DNA of 64,000 nt from an uncultured Bacteroidales bacterium (GCA_905234755.1 CAJOIT010000003.1:851140-915139), one strand, 5' to 3'; counted from the stretch's first letter, positions 8,833 through 17,511 are shown. The notes: generated from the sequence alone by a model not told the origin. A program made the numbers and translations.

Positions 8833-8887
8833 GGACAAAAGTAAGCTTTTTATGAAAATTAGCAAATGTTTTTTACAAAAAACAGCC
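8833..8887. repeat. Duplicated promoter/upstream segment, copy 1
   Basis: 55 bp (GGACAAAAGTAAG...TTAGCAAATG...ACAAAAAACAGCC) matching 10134-10188 with few differences. It contains the minus-strand -7 box TACTTTTG (8836-8843) of the lipoprotein gene. The offset between copies (1301 bp) is the length of one gene plus spacer, so it marks a tandem duplication unit. Confidence 0.7.
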
Positions 8888-8930
8888 AACTTTCGCCAGC
8901 TACTTTAGATTTTCATTCGAAAGCAATATA

Positions 8931-10109
8931 TTAATGTGCGACAACAGGTCTTACTGATTGTCCATAAGAACGCTTACTAATGGATACAAATGAAGAAGAA
9001 TCATAATATGATTTAAATTGTATAATTGTCGCAGCTGTAGGAATTACATTATCCCCAAAATGACCTAACGAACTCGACCAGTACATGGCCTGTTCGCCAA
9101 CTTCATCTAAATAATTAGCACTATTTAAATTATTATAACCTCCAGCAGCCGGCAAAAAAATACTATTGCCATTAGGCCCTGTGACCAATAGTCCATTTAT
9201 TCCGTTCTGGGTTGTCCTGGTTCTGATGCAATAATCATTAAGTTCAACCATTTCTTCGTATGTAGGCATTCTCCATGCGTCACCCCAGTTGACAGTGGCA
9301 GCATCGTCACTTGGTTCAAGAGTTGTTAAATCATCTGTAAATCCGCGGTAACCAAACCTACTGTCATTACAGTATTTTGTTAGCTTATAACCATACGATT
9401 CACCATCTACAACGCAATAGGTTTCTACACAATAATTATAGTTTGAGTCATTGTATACTTCCTTTGGAGAGGTTTCTCCCCATGCGAAATAGTCACCATA
9501 ATCTTCCGGATTTGTTGCCCCTACATTGCAATTTGCCCAAAGCGTACCGCTTGGCAAACCGAGATCGACAAACTCGTGGCTACTCCACTGCGCATACAAA
9601 GTCATGTTTCTTGAGATGGTTATTTCCTGCATATCGGTATATGTTGTTCCGCTACCATCAGCCATAGTGTTCCAACAACTGAACGGATAATTGCCATTTG
9701 TAAATGCATTTGCTACTAGCGCCATTGCTTCATCTGCAATAAACTGCTGCGGATCCATTTCCCCGCTACCGCCATTTGCATCGAACGTGACAAGAACTGG
9801 CTTTATTACCTTTTTCCACTGCGCATACAATATCATATCGTGCGTAACCCTTATGGTTTCTCCGTCTGTATATGCATCGCCACTGCCATTCGAAGTTGTG
9901 TTCCACCCTTCAAAAATGTATCCGCGATATGTGAAATCATTAACGGTTAATGGCTGTGCCTTGCCTTCGGTAAATTCCTGTGGCTGCATTGTGCCATTTG
10001 CTCCATTTGCATTGAAGGTTACCGTATAAGTTTCCTTCTTACAACCGCCAATTGCGACCATTCCCGCCACAGAAATGATTGCGAATAATATAAATAGAGT
10101 CCGTTTCAT
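8931..10109 (-). CDS. Lipoprotein with Listeria-Bacteroides repeats and FISUMP-like C-terminus (paralogue 2)
   Basis: 392 residues, same layout as its neighbour: lipoprotein signal MKRTLFILFAIISVAGMVAIGGC, two VTFNANGANGTM/VTFDANGGSGEM...YAQW repeats, then EFVDLGLPSGTLWANCNVGATNPEDYGDYFAWGETSPK and a C-terminal GQSVRPVV. The FISUMP-like parts of the two proteins are clearly homologous but well diverged, so the duplication is not recent. Minus-strand -7 box TATCTTTG lies at 10137-10144. Outer-surface location is inferred from the lipobox and family. Confidence 0.85.
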   Translation of the reverse strand: MKRTLFILFAIISVAGMVAIGGCKKETYTVTFNANGANGTMQPQEFTEGKAQPLTVNDFTYRGYIFEGWNTTSNGSGDAYTDGETIRVTHDMILYAQWKKVIKPVLVTFDANGGSGEMDPQQFIADEAMALVANAFTNGNYPFSCWNTMADGSGTTYTDMQEITISRNMTLYAQWSSHEFVDLGLPSGTLWANCNVGATNPEDYGDYFAWGETSPKEVYNDSNYNYCVETYCVVDGESYGYKLTKYCNDSRFGYRGFTDDLTTLEPSDDAATVNWGDAWRMPTYEEMVELNDYCIRTRTTQNGINGLLVTGPNGNSIFLPAAGGYNNLNSANYLDEVGEQAMYWSSSLGHFGDNVIPTAATIIQFKSYYDSSSFVSISKRSYGQSVRPVVAH

Positions 10110-10468
10110 ATTATACTATGCTTTAATTTACACGGACAAAGATAAGTATTTCATGGAAATTAGCAAATGACTTTTACAAAAAACAGCCGACCACCCGTAG
10201 CCGATTGCCATAATTTGCAAATCTGTCTCAACAAATCAAAAAAAATCACATTCAGCCCTATTTTTTGCCATATAAATGAATTATTTTCAGCTTAAAATCG
10301 AGACAATCAGCATGAAACAAGATATTTAGAGGCAATACTCCACTTACAACATATTGATTACAAACCACTTATATTCACGATAAAATTTTTCATTTTTTTT
10401 ATTATGATAAAAAAATTTTTTTCACTTTTACCACCGAAAACAAACACACAAAACTTAACTGAAAAACA
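10110..10468. other. Gene-free stretch between lipoprotein and acidic-protein genes
   Basis: Contains the paralogue 2 promoter and the repeat at 10177-10216 (matching 7582-7622). The rest is A+T-rich. Long A and T runs near 10380-10435 precede the plus-strand gene; no TAnnTTTG box or structured RNA was recognised there. Confidence 0.5.
10134..10188. repeat. Duplicated promoter/upstream segment, copy 2
   Basis: Counterpart of 8833-8887, carrying the -7 box TATCTTTG (minus strand, 10137-10144) of paralogue 2. Confidence 0.7.
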
Positions 10469-11239
10469 ATGGCAACGACAAACAAACCGAGGGTAATCAA
10501 GGACTACGACAAACTTGACAAGGATGTAAAAGATTTGATTAAGGCTGCATATCCTCACGGATACGCCGACAAGCTCGTTCAATATCCAAACAAGGACGGT
10601 GCTCTCGTTAGCGCACTACCATTCGAAACCGAGGACAAAATGTACCTCGTTAGAATAAACAACGATGAAGTCAAGATTGTATATTCCGATGCAGAAGATT
10701 ATGACGATGAAGAAGATGAAATCAAGGAAAACGAACTGAATGCTGAAAAAATTGAAGGACTTGAGGAAGAAACATCCGATGACGATGATTTTGACGAAAA
10801 GTATGGCGAAGAAAAGACATTCGGTCCGGGCATCGAAGATGATGGAGAAGATGACGATGACGAAGATGAAGAAGATAATTACAACGATGATGACCTTGAT
10901 GACGACGACTTGGACGACGATGACGATGACGAAGATGAAATAATAGAAGTCAAGAGCAAGAAGCAAAAGCCACAGGAAAAAGCGGAACCAAAAGTTGCAC
11001 CAAAGAAAGCAGCAAAGACTACCGCATCAAAAACCAAGGAAAAAGCAACAAAAGAGAAAAAGGAAACAAAAAAAGAAGTAAAAAAGGAAACAACAAAAGC
11101 AAAGGCTCCGAAAGAAAAGAAGGAACCTAAAACTAAAGCTGCCGAAACAAAAAAGGAAAAGAGTACGAAGAAATCTGCAAGTACACCTACAAAAGCAACA
11201 GAAAAAAAGACAACAAAGAAAACAACGGCAAAGAAATAG
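10469..11239 (+). CDS. Conserved Bacteroidota protein: small domain, acidic run, lysine-rich tail
   Basis: 256 residues. Residues 1-70 look folded (KPRVIKDYDKLDKDVKDLIKAAYPHGYADKL...ALPFETEDKMYLVRI) and resemble a conserved Bacteroidota family of unknown function. Residues 75-160 are dominated by D and E with several DDDD and DDDDD runs. Residues 163-256 are rich in K, A, T and E in short KKxxK repeats like histone H1 or nucleoid protein tails. Net result is a strongly polyampholytic protein. Binding to nucleic acid by the basic tail, shielded by the acidic run, is only an inference. The frame is intact despite the low complexity. Confidence 0.8.
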   Translation: MATTNKPRVIKDYDKLDKDVKDLIKAAYPHGYADKLVQYPNKDGALVSALPFETEDKMYLVRINNDEVKIVYSDAEDYDDEEDEIKENELNAEKIEGLEEETSDDDDFDEKYGEEKTFGPGIEDDGEDDDDEDEEDNYNDDDLDDDDLDDDDDDEDEIIEVKSKKQKPQEKAEPKVAPKKAAKTTASKTKEKATKEKKETKKEVKKETTKAKAPKEKKEPKTKAAETKKEKSTKKSASTPTKATEKKTTKKTTAKK

Positions 11240-11323
11240 AATGCTAACTATCAAACGCTTACGGTTCAGTCAAAATATTTTTGAAAAAATCGCGTAAAAA
11301 TATTTTCCAATCAAAAAAAAGCG

Positions 11324-11331
11324 TATCTTTG
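11324..11331 (+). promoter_or_regulatory. -7 box of tRNA-His
   Basis: TATCTTTG, a perfect TAnnTTTG, 13 bp upstream of the tRNA 5' end; the -33 position holds only a TTTTC-like word. Confidence 0.65.
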
Positions 11332-11343
11332 CGGTCTCAAAAT

Positions 11344-11418
11344 GGTGGATGTAGCTCAGCTGGTTAGAGTACCGGATTGTGGTTCCGAGGGTCGAGGGTT
11401 CGAATCCCTTCTTCCACC
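11344..11418 (+). tRNA. tRNA-His (GTG)
   Basis: Cloverleaf of 75 nt with the extra G-1 opposite C73, as expected for tRNA-His. Anticodon loop TTGTGGT, D-arm GCTC/GAGT, T-loop TTCGAAT; CCA is not encoded. Two positions that normally pair do not: T6-T67 in the acceptor stem and C27-A43 in the anticodon stem; 10-25 and 49-65 are G-T wobbles. Overall fold and identity are still clear. Confidence 0.93.
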
Positions 11419-11421
11419 CAC

Positions 11422-11451
11422 AAAAAAGGCGAACAAATGTTCGCCTTTTTT
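11422..11451 (+). terminator. Intrinsic terminator after tRNA-His
   Basis: Perfect 13-bp stem AAAAAAGGCGAAC / GTTCGCCTTTTTT with loop AAAT, starting 4 nt after the tRNA; A-tract and T-tract make it usable in both directions, also for the converging FISUMP gene. Confidence 0.9.
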
Positions 11452-11469
11452 ATTTGAATACCATACTTA

Positions 11470-12177
11470 TTAATCCTTAACACATCGTACAGACATTGCA
11501 CATCTATTATCATCGTTGTTACGATAAACAGCTAGGCTATTGATACTAATACTACGGAAATACGAATAGCCATCGCAATATTCAGTAGCAGTCCAAAAAC
11601 ACGCCTTAGTTCCCATATTTAGGAATTTCCCATTTGCTCCCATAAAGCCGGCAGGCAAAGCCATGAATCCAGATGAACCAAAAGCACCACTCTTAAATTT
11701 AACTTGGGCATACGAAACCCAGAGAGATGTATCGCCAGCCATGCGTTGACCTTGATTATCTCCCCTATTACCAATATCCTTAATCTGGCTTCCCGACATA
11801 CCCAATGCCTTCTCTAAACTTTTCCATTCAGAATCCTTTGCCAAATGCCAACCAGCAGGACATGCATTCTTGGCTGCCACCATATTATAAAGTGCTCCGT
11901 AAATCTTATATTCCTGCGTTGCCTTTGCCTCTTCTACTCTATTACCATCATAACCATACACAAAGTATTTAGCCTGATTATAATCATCCTGCCCCAGATT
12001 TCCAGATGGACTTACAGCCGGCAAATATCGCAGATTCTCTGCCATCCATACTTTATTTCCGATTTCTACAATCTTATAAGTTGAGTTGTCGCGTGTATCA
12101 GTATAAGTTCCTTGTGCCGACATACGCATAAACGGCAAAAACAGCAAGAACATTGACATTGTTATTATTTGTCTCAT
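11470..12177 (-). CDS. Secreted FISUMP (Fibrobacter major paralogous) domain protein
   Basis: 235 residues from the ATG at 12177. A longer frame reaches 12330, but a TATTTTTG box on the minus strand (12211-12218) lies inside that extension, and a signal peptide (MRQIITMSMFLLFLPFMRMSAQ) begins at the chosen start. The mature part opens with YTDTRDNSTYKIVEIGNKVWMAENLRY, the classic FISUMP signature, and contains CPAGWHLAKDSEWKSLEKAL and a C-terminal SVRCVKD. Such proteins are abundant, secreted or surface exposed, and of unknown biochemical role. Confidence 0.88.
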   Translation of the reverse strand: MRQIITMSMFLLFLPFMRMSAQGTYTDTRDNSTYKIVEIGNKVWMAENLRYLPAVSPSGNLGQDDYNQAKYFVYGYDGNRVEEAKATQEYKIYGALYNMVAAKNACPAGWHLAKDSEWKSLEKALGMSGSQIKDIGNRGDNQGQRMAGDTSLWVSYAQVKFKSGAFGSSGFMALPAGFMGANGKFLNMGTKACFWTATEYCDGYSYFRSISINSLAVYRNNDDNRCAMSVRCVKD

Positions 12178-12210
12178 ATACATTTGTCTCAAAATCATAA
12201 TCATAATTTT

Positions 12211-12218
12211 CAAAAATA
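12211..12218 (-). promoter_or_regulatory. -7 box of the FISUMP gene
   Basis: Minus strand TATTTTTG. Sets the start of the downstream gene at 12177 with a leader of roughly 27 nt. Confidence 0.6.
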
Positions 12219-12326
12219 CAATTAACATGCCATAAACTAAGCGACCCTGCCGACTTTTTATCAACAGTCCACAATCATGTATATGCAACAGAAAAAAGAT
12301 TTTGTGCCAAATTATTAACAAGACAA

Positions 12327-13214
12327 TCACCTTGAAAACCTCACAAAAGTTCCCAAAGGAAGCCTACGCCATGCCTTGTCGGTAAAGAACATCTCGCCGC
12401 ACTGCGTATCAACATTGCCAAAATGCGAACGCACAATATTGTCAGAAATCAATGCCGACAATCCCATCGAGTACATATTGAGTATGAAAAAAGAATTCTT
12501 ATCCTTCAACAATTGCGACGACAAAGCAACAAGTTCATCAATAGAATCCTCGATAATCCACTTCTCGCCAGCTGGTCCACGACCAAAAGCCGGTGGATCC
12601 ATTATTATGCCGTTGTACTTGTTTCCACGACGAATTTCACGCTTTACAAACTTCATGGCATCTTCCACAACCCAATGAATGTCAGACAGTCCGCTTGCTG
12701 TTTGGTTTTCCGATGCCCAATTCACCACCTGCCTGACAGAATCCACATGATAAACTTTAGCACCAGCCGCCCTTGCAGCAAGACTTGCACCACCAGTGTA
12801 GGCGAACAAATTCAAAACATTACAGTCTGGCGATGCAATACGCCTTACATTGTCGAATATGAAATTCCAATTGTCAGCTTGCTCTGGGAAAACGCCTATA
12901 TGCTTGAATGTATTGAATTTCAGCACAAAGGAAATTTTCATGTCGCCATGTCCATACGAAATTGTCCACTCATCGGGCATACTGCGCTTTCTTGTCCAAC
13001 GACCTTTTTCTCCATTGGCATTCTGCACATCAAGCACAAAACGAGCATCGGCACCGCCCCACTCCTTCTCCGACAACGCCTTGCTCCACACAGCCTGGGG
13101 TTCGGGACGGCGTATAATATATTTGCCGAAGCGTTCAAGTTTCTCAAAATCACCGCTGTCGATAAGTTCGTAGTCTGACAAAAGTCCTGCATCAACCAAC
13201 TGATATTCCGCCAT
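12327..13214 (-). CDS. Class I SAM-dependent RNA methyltransferase (RlmI/RlmK-like)
   Basis: 295 residues from the ATG of MAEYQLVDAG; 63 nt of open frame upstream overlap the promoter. The Rossmann domain shows NVLNLFAYTGGASLAARAAGA (motif I, about residue 150), VYHVDSV (acidic ribose-binding end), and IIMDPPAFGRGP (motif IV, DPPxF). This matches the COG1092 / PF10672 family, whose characterised members methylate cytosine or guanine in 23S rRNA. The N-terminus does not look like a PUA domain, so the exact target is not assigned. Divergent from the SpoU gene. Confidence 0.85.
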   Translation of the reverse strand: MAEYQLVDAGLLSDYELIDSGDFEKLERFGKYIIRRPEPQAVWSKALSEKEWGGADARFVLDVQNANGEKGRWTRKRSMPDEWTISYGHGDMKISFVLKFNTFKHIGVFPEQADNWNFIFDNVRRIASPDCNVLNLFAYTGGASLAARAAGAKVYHVDSVRQVVNWASENQTASGLSDIHWVVEDAMKFVKREIRRGNKYNGIIMDPPAFGRGPAGEKWIIEDSIDELVALSSQLLKDKNSFFILNMYSMGLSALISDNIVRSHFGNVDTQCGEMFFTDKAWRRLPLGTFVRFSR

Positions 13215-13228
13215 AAGTAAAGTTTTTG

Positions 13229-13236
13229 CAAAAATA
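13229..13236 (-). promoter_or_regulatory. -7 box of the RlmI-like gene
   Basis: Minus strand TATTTTTG with TTGTG about 19 bp upstream (13256-13260). Confidence 0.6.
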
Positions 13237-13317
13237 ATTCGTTTCTGTCTTTTTACACAATATTTTTTTAGCACCAAACTAAAAAAAACATAACTTTACA
13301 CCCACAATTTTTTCGCA

Positions 13318-14136
13318 ATGACAACAATAACCAGCATAAAGAACCCGCTGATAAAGAAAATAATAGCATATCAGTCTAAATCCAAGGAACGCAAAGCCGA
13401 CAATGTAGTGCTGATTGAAGGCAAGAAGGAAACCGAAATTGCCGTAAGCGCAAACATAAAATTCAAGAAAATACTCTTTTGTCCCGACATTATCAGCGAA
13501 GAAGACGCAAAACTCATTGTAGGCAAGCAATTCGACACTGCAGAGGTTAATGATGTCAGCGAAGAGGTTTTCTCCAAGATTTCGTACCGTGAAACCACCG
13601 GCGGACTATATATTATAGGTGAAATTGCCGAAAAGAAACTTTCCGACCTTCCTGTAAAAGACAACTCACTATTCATTATCCTCGAAGCTGTAGAAAAGCC
13701 AGGAAATCTGGGTGCAATATGCAGGATTGGAGACGCAGCAAAGGTAGATGGCATAATCATCTGCGACCCACACACTGATGTTTACAACCCAAATTCGGTA
13801 AGGTCGAGCCTCGGATGCGTGTTCAGCAACAATGTAGTTAGCACCGACTTCGACAGTTGTATAAAATGGTTGCGCGAAAACAGAATCGCAAGTTATGCAG
13901 CCGAACTTCGTGCCTCCGAATTTTACCACAAATACGATTATCGCGGAAAGACAGCCCTCGTTTTCGGCACCGAAGCCACGGGACTAACCGAAAAATGGAT
14001 ACAAAATGCCGACCACAGGATAAAGATTCCAATGCTCGGATACATTGATTCCCTGAATGTTTCAACATCTGTTTCTGCTATGGTATTCGAAGCCTTGAGA
14101 CAGAGAGGTTTCTATATGGATTCAAAGATTCAATAA
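13318..14136 (+). CDS. SpoU (TrmH) family RNA 2'-O-methyltransferase
   Basis: 272 residues. An N-terminal substrate-binding domain (NPLIKKIIAYQSKSKERKADNVVLIEGKKE) is followed by the SPOUT knot with its three motifs: LEAVEKPGNLGAICR (motif 1, conserved N and R), LVFGTEATGL (motif 2) and IPMLGYIDSLNVSTSVSAMVFEALRQR (motif 3). This architecture is that of RlmB/TsnR-like enzymes that methylate ribose 2'-OH in 23S rRNA; the precise nucleotide is unknown. Single-gene unit. Confidence 0.92.
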   Translation: MTTITSIKNPLIKKIIAYQSKSKERKADNVVLIEGKKETEIAVSANIKFKKILFCPDIISEEDAKLIVGKQFDTAEVNDVSEEVFSKISYRETTGGLYIIGEIAEKKLSDLPVKDNSLFIILEAVEKPGNLGAICRIGDAAKVDGIIICDPHTDVYNPNSVRSSLGCVFSNNVVSTDFDSCIKWLRENRIASYAAELRASEFYHKYDYRGKTALVFGTEATGLTEKWIQNADHRIKIPMLGYIDSLNVSTSVSAMVFEALRQRGFYMDSKIQ

Positions 14137-14219
14137 TTCAAGGATTTAAGGATTCAATATACGCATTACAAATGCTGATATTCTAATATACTAAAGATTG
14201 CAGCTTGGATTTTGACATT

Positions 14220-15773
14220 TTAGGCATTTTGTCCTCCAATCCTCTTCACTACCTCCATACCATCAACTGCGGATGATACAATTCCGCCAGCATATCCAGC
14301 GCCTTCACCACAGGGATAAAGGTTTGAAACAGAAACACTGCGCATAGTCTCCAAATCGCGGACAACCTGCACAGGACTGCTCGTGCGCGACTCCACTCCC
14401 ACCACTACGGCTTCGTTTGTAAGAAATCCGTGCATCTGCCTATCAAACTGACGGAAACCCTCACGAAGACGGCTCGACAAAAATTCAGGCATCCAAAAAT
14501 GCATAGGACTGCTAATCACTCCCGGCTCATACGAAACCTTTGGCAAACCTGCTGAAATCTTTCCCGACACGAAATCTGCCAACCGCTGTGCCGGAGCAAC
14601 AACATCGCCTCCTCCATTCCTATATGCCAGTGCTTCAAGCGATTTCTGGAATTCCAAGCCAGAAAAGATTTTATTGTCGGAATACGATGCATAATCCTCG
14701 GGACGCAACTCAACCACTATGCCCGAATTGGCATACGGCGAATTTCGCTTCGAGTTCGACATTCCGTTTACAACTATGGTTTTATCTTCTGTCAAAGCGC
14801 TTACAATCTTCCCCCCCGGACACATGCAGAACGAATACACGCCTCGTCCATCCACTTGTTTCACAAGCGCATACGATGCAGCAGGAAGATATTTGCCACG
14901 CTCCTTGCACTTATACTGAATGGAATCAATCAACGCCTGCGGATGCTCAACGCGCACACCCATCGCAAAGCCTTTTTCTCGAAGCTGTATGCCATTGGAA
15001 TTAAGCATATAGTAAATATCACGAGCAGAATGTCCTGTTGCAAGAATTAGATTTTCGCAAAGATATTCGTCAGTACCATTAATGACAACAGCAGTCACCT
15101 TGTTTGCAACAATCTTAATTCCAGTTAATTTTGATGTAAAATGCACTTCTCCGCCACATTCTAGAATTTTGTTCCTGATATTGCGCATTATTGCATGAAG
15201 CCTGTCTGTTCCAATATGCGGATGTGCCTCAACAAGAATGTCCTCGTCTGCACCAAAATAATGCAATAGTTGCAAAACTTCGGTAACATTTCCACGCTTT
15301 TTGCTTCGTGTGAATAACTTGCCATCGGAATAAGTACCAGCGCCGCCCTCGCCAAATGCATAGTTGGATTCTGGATTTAGAATGTGCTGCGAATTTAGCG
15401 CAGCTATATCATATTTGCGTTCATCTACAGACTTGCCCCGCTCAAACACAATAGGTTTCAGTCCCGACATAATGCACTGCAAGGCAGCAAAATATCCAGC
15501 AGGACCAGCACCGATTATAGTTACGACAGGAGATTTTGAAACATCATGAAATTCAAAATTTCCGCGCAAGTCAGGAAAAACATCGCCCTTCATCGCCACC
15601 TGCAAACGAACATTGAACTTCACGCCCTTTCGTGCATCAATCGACTTGCGCACAATGCGATACGCAGAAATGTCCGACTCACGGCACCCCAACTGCGACA
15701 CTATGGACTTCAACACAAAAGCCCTGTTGTAAAGTTGTTCCGGATAAAAAATAAAATCGGCTTCCTGAAGCAT
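14220..15773 (-). CDS. FAD-dependent dehydrogenase (COG2509 family)
   Basis: 517 residues. An N-terminal about 80-residue domain (YRIVRKSIDARKGVKFNVRLQVAM) precedes a dinucleotide-binding motif IIGAGPAGYFAALQC at about residue 86. The family stretches YAFGEGGAGTYSDGKLFTRSKKRG and LATGHSARDIYYML and the C-terminal CGEGAGYAGGIVSSAVDGM are all present. COG2509 members are uncharacterised flavoproteins distantly related to electron-transfer dehydrogenases. Its ATG overlaps the TAA of porT (TAATG), so the two are translationally coupled. Confidence 0.9.
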   Translation of the reverse strand: MLQEADFIFYPEQLYNRAFVLKSIVSQLGCRESDISAYRIVRKSIDARKGVKFNVRLQVAMKGDVFPDLRGNFEFHDVSKSPVVTIIGAGPAGYFAALQCIMSGLKPIVFERGKSVDERKYDIAALNSQHILNPESNYAFGEGGAGTYSDGKLFTRSKKRGNVTEVLQLLHYFGADEDILVEAHPHIGTDRLHAIMRNIRNKILECGGEVHFTSKLTGIKIVANKVTAVVINGTDEYLCENLILATGHSARDIYYMLNSNGIQLREKGFAMGVRVEHPQALIDSIQYKCKERGKYLPAASYALVKQVDGRGVYSFCMCPGGKIVSALTEDKTIVVNGMSNSKRNSPYANSGIVVELRPEDYASYSDNKIFSGLEFQKSLEALAYRNGGGDVVAPAQRLADFVSGKISAGLPKVSYEPGVISSPMHFWMPEFLSSRLREGFRQFDRQMHGFLTNEAVVVGVESRTSSPVQVVRDLETMRSVSVSNLYPCGEGAGYAGGIVSSAVDGMEVVKRIGGQNA

Positions 15774-16513
15774 TATTTTCTGTGTTTCCTTATGAAATCA
15801 AGTTTTCCTCCCTCAAAATTGAAGCATATTAGCAACATTCTGGAATTCAGCCGTTTAAAATAGTCTGCATATTGAGAGCCATCATATACAATATCGTTCA
15901 GAATGCCCCACGACGCTTTCAATTCAATGCCGAACATAAAGTACTCCAAGAAGAAATCTACGCCGGCACCAATTTCGTAATACACATCGAACCTACGCAG
16001 ACGAATCTTCGGATATTCCTCGGGTTTAATTTTCTTCTGCGATGCCATGTCGATTCGCGCCGATGCGCCAGCGGTCAGAAACGGTCGCCAGTTACTGATA
16101 CGAGCCGCCTTGTACTTGAATTGGATTGGCAAATCAACAAAAGTTGACTCTATCATCATAGTATGTCGCCAAATATCACCCTTTTTCAAACATTTGTAGT
16201 GCAAGTTACGCTGTCCAAACACCAACCCAGGAGTAAATCTGAAGTCCACATACTTCGCGACTCGGAAATTTGAAATAATGTTTATGTTAAATCCAACAAA
16301 ACGACCAATCTCCACACCATAAATCGTATCCAATGCTTGAGTCAGAAACCTATCTGATGGTCGAATCGTAAAATCCATGGTATTAAGACCTAACGAATAG
16401 CCAAAATGCAATGTCTGGTCATCGATTTTGGGCAAATTCATCGGTTTTTCCTTCTGTGCAAAAGAAGAAAGAACAAACATCAACAATAATATGGACAGAA
16501 GAAACTTCTTCAA
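15773..16513 (-). CDS. porT: PorT/SprT, type IX secretion outer-membrane protein
   Basis: 246 residues when started at the TTG of (M)KKFLLSILLLMFVLSSFAQ. No ATG is available near the signal peptide, and the TAnnTTTG box at 16526-16533 leaves only a few nucleotides of leader. After the signal peptide the protein has the PorT pattern: LHFGYSLGLNTMDF, VEIGRFVGFNINIISNFRVAKYVDFRFTPGLVFGQRNL, FVDLPIQFKYKA, ending in a strand before RKHRK. PorT is an outer-membrane beta-barrel component needed for T9SS secretion. Coupled to the COG2509 gene downstream. Confidence 0.9.
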   Translation of the reverse strand: MKKFLLSILLLMFVLSSFAQKEKPMNLPKIDDQTLHFGYSLGLNTMDFTIRPSDRFLTQALDTIYGVEIGRFVGFNINIISNFRVAKYVDFRFTPGLVFGQRNLHYKCLKKGDIWRHTMMIESTFVDLPIQFKYKAARISNWRPFLTAGASARIDMASQKKIKPEEYPKIRLRRFDVYYEIGAGVDFFLEYFMFGIELKASWGILNDIVYDGSQYADYFKRLNSRMLLICFNFEGGKLDFIRKHRK

Positions 16514-16518
16514 AATAT

Positions 16519-16542
16519 TTTTTTGCAAATATAACTCTATTG
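16519..16542 (-). promoter_or_regulatory. porT promoter within a 24-bp block shared with 17420-17443
   Basis: Contains the minus-strand -7 box TATATTTG (16526-16533). The whole 24-bp block is identical to the block before the neighbouring protease gene. Confidence 0.65.
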
Positions 16543-16572
16543 GTTTAATATTATTGTAGTGAATGGAAAATA

Positions 16573-17394
16573 TTATTGCAAAAAATAATCGTACCAACTC
16601 TCATAACTGCTTGAAATTCCAACAAGAAACGCAGTAAGATTATCGATTTCGGCTTCGTAGATATTGTTCGGAACCTTACGCATTATGGATTTCGGGAAAT
16701 AACTTTGCATATATTTATCCTTTTGGGAATTACTACCGCCGTAAACATCATACAAATCGGCGGCGCCGAAAAGGTGAAGTGTTTCATGCGCTATCGATGC
16801 AGAATTAAGTGGAGTTCCGTCAGTATAGTTTTTATAAAGTACGCAACCTTCTAAATAATCGCGGTTTATCCCATAAGTTTTATAATAATTGGAAAGTGAA
16901 AGGTTTTTAGGAAGGGCATAACTGCGTCCGTAATTATTACAACAAACATAAACTACACAATTATCACTATTAATTTTTTCATGAGCATAAGCCTCGAAAT
17001 CAAAAACATCGTCATAACCAGCAGCATTCATGGCTTTTTTTAACAAATCGGTCGAATATTTCCCCTCAAAAGGACCTTTCGGAATATAATCCATTATGAT
17101 TTTTTCATTATTTCCCAATACGAAAAGTGAAAAATCCACATCGGAATTATATTGTAGTGCCGATTCTTTCAACCACGAAAACGATTGATATATTTTTCGA
17201 TAAACATCGTCCATTTCGGCCTGAGTCCACTCTGTAGAATATTTTGAAGCAACAAAAAGCACTAAAACATATGTTTTCCCATTCAAAACTTTAGCACTGC
17301 CGACATTTCTGTAATCTTTGTCGGGACTAATTATTTGAGAATAACCCAAAATAACATGCAATAAAATTACAAAAATCAAAAACAGTTTTTTCAT
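16573..17394 (-). CDS. Secreted metzincin-like metalloprotease
   Basis: 273 residues with signal peptide MKKLFLIFVILLHVILGYSQ. The zinc motif HETLHLFGAADLYD (HExxHxxGxxD) is at about residue 203, followed by SIMRKV as a possible Met-turn. Upstream sequence (KTYVLVLFVASKYSTEWTQAEMDDVYRKI) resembles secreted Bacteroidota peptidases of unknown substrate. All zinc ligands and the catalytic glutamate are intact. Its promoter block is identical to that of porT just downstream, suggesting joint regulation. There is no sorting domain, so it is probably periplasmic or processed differently. Confidence 0.82.
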   Translation of the reverse strand: MKKLFLIFVILLHVILGYSQIISPDKDYRNVGSAKVLNGKTYVLVLFVASKYSTEWTQAEMDDVYRKIYQSFSWLKESALQYNSDVDFSLFVLGNNEKIIMDYIPKGPFEGKYSTDLLKKAMNAAGYDDVFDFEAYAHEKINSDNCVVYVCCNNYGRSYALPKNLSLSNYYKTYGINRDYLEGCVLYKNYTDGTPLNSASIAHETLHLFGAADLYDVYGGSNSQKDKYMQSYFPKSIMRKVPNNIYEAEIDNLTAFLVGISSSYESWYDYFLQ

Positions 17395-17419
17395 AATTTT
17401 TATAACTATATTTAAAAGA

Positions 17420-17443
17420 TTTTTTGCAAATATAACTCTATTG
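17420..17443 (-). promoter_or_regulatory. Protease promoter within a 24-bp block shared with 16519-16542
   Basis: Minus-strand -7 box TATATTTG at 17427-17434, about 33 nt upstream of the ATG; identical to the porT promoter block over 24 bp. Confidence 0.65.
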
Positions 17444-17511
17444 TTTTAAAAACATAGTAAGCAAAAAAAGAAAAACATTAACAGCAAATTCAACAGCAGA
17501 GCAAACACTTT

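Noticed and set aside
12178..12330. N-terminal extension of the FISUMP gene
   Set aside because: A TAnnTTTG box lies inside it and the signal peptide begins at 12177.
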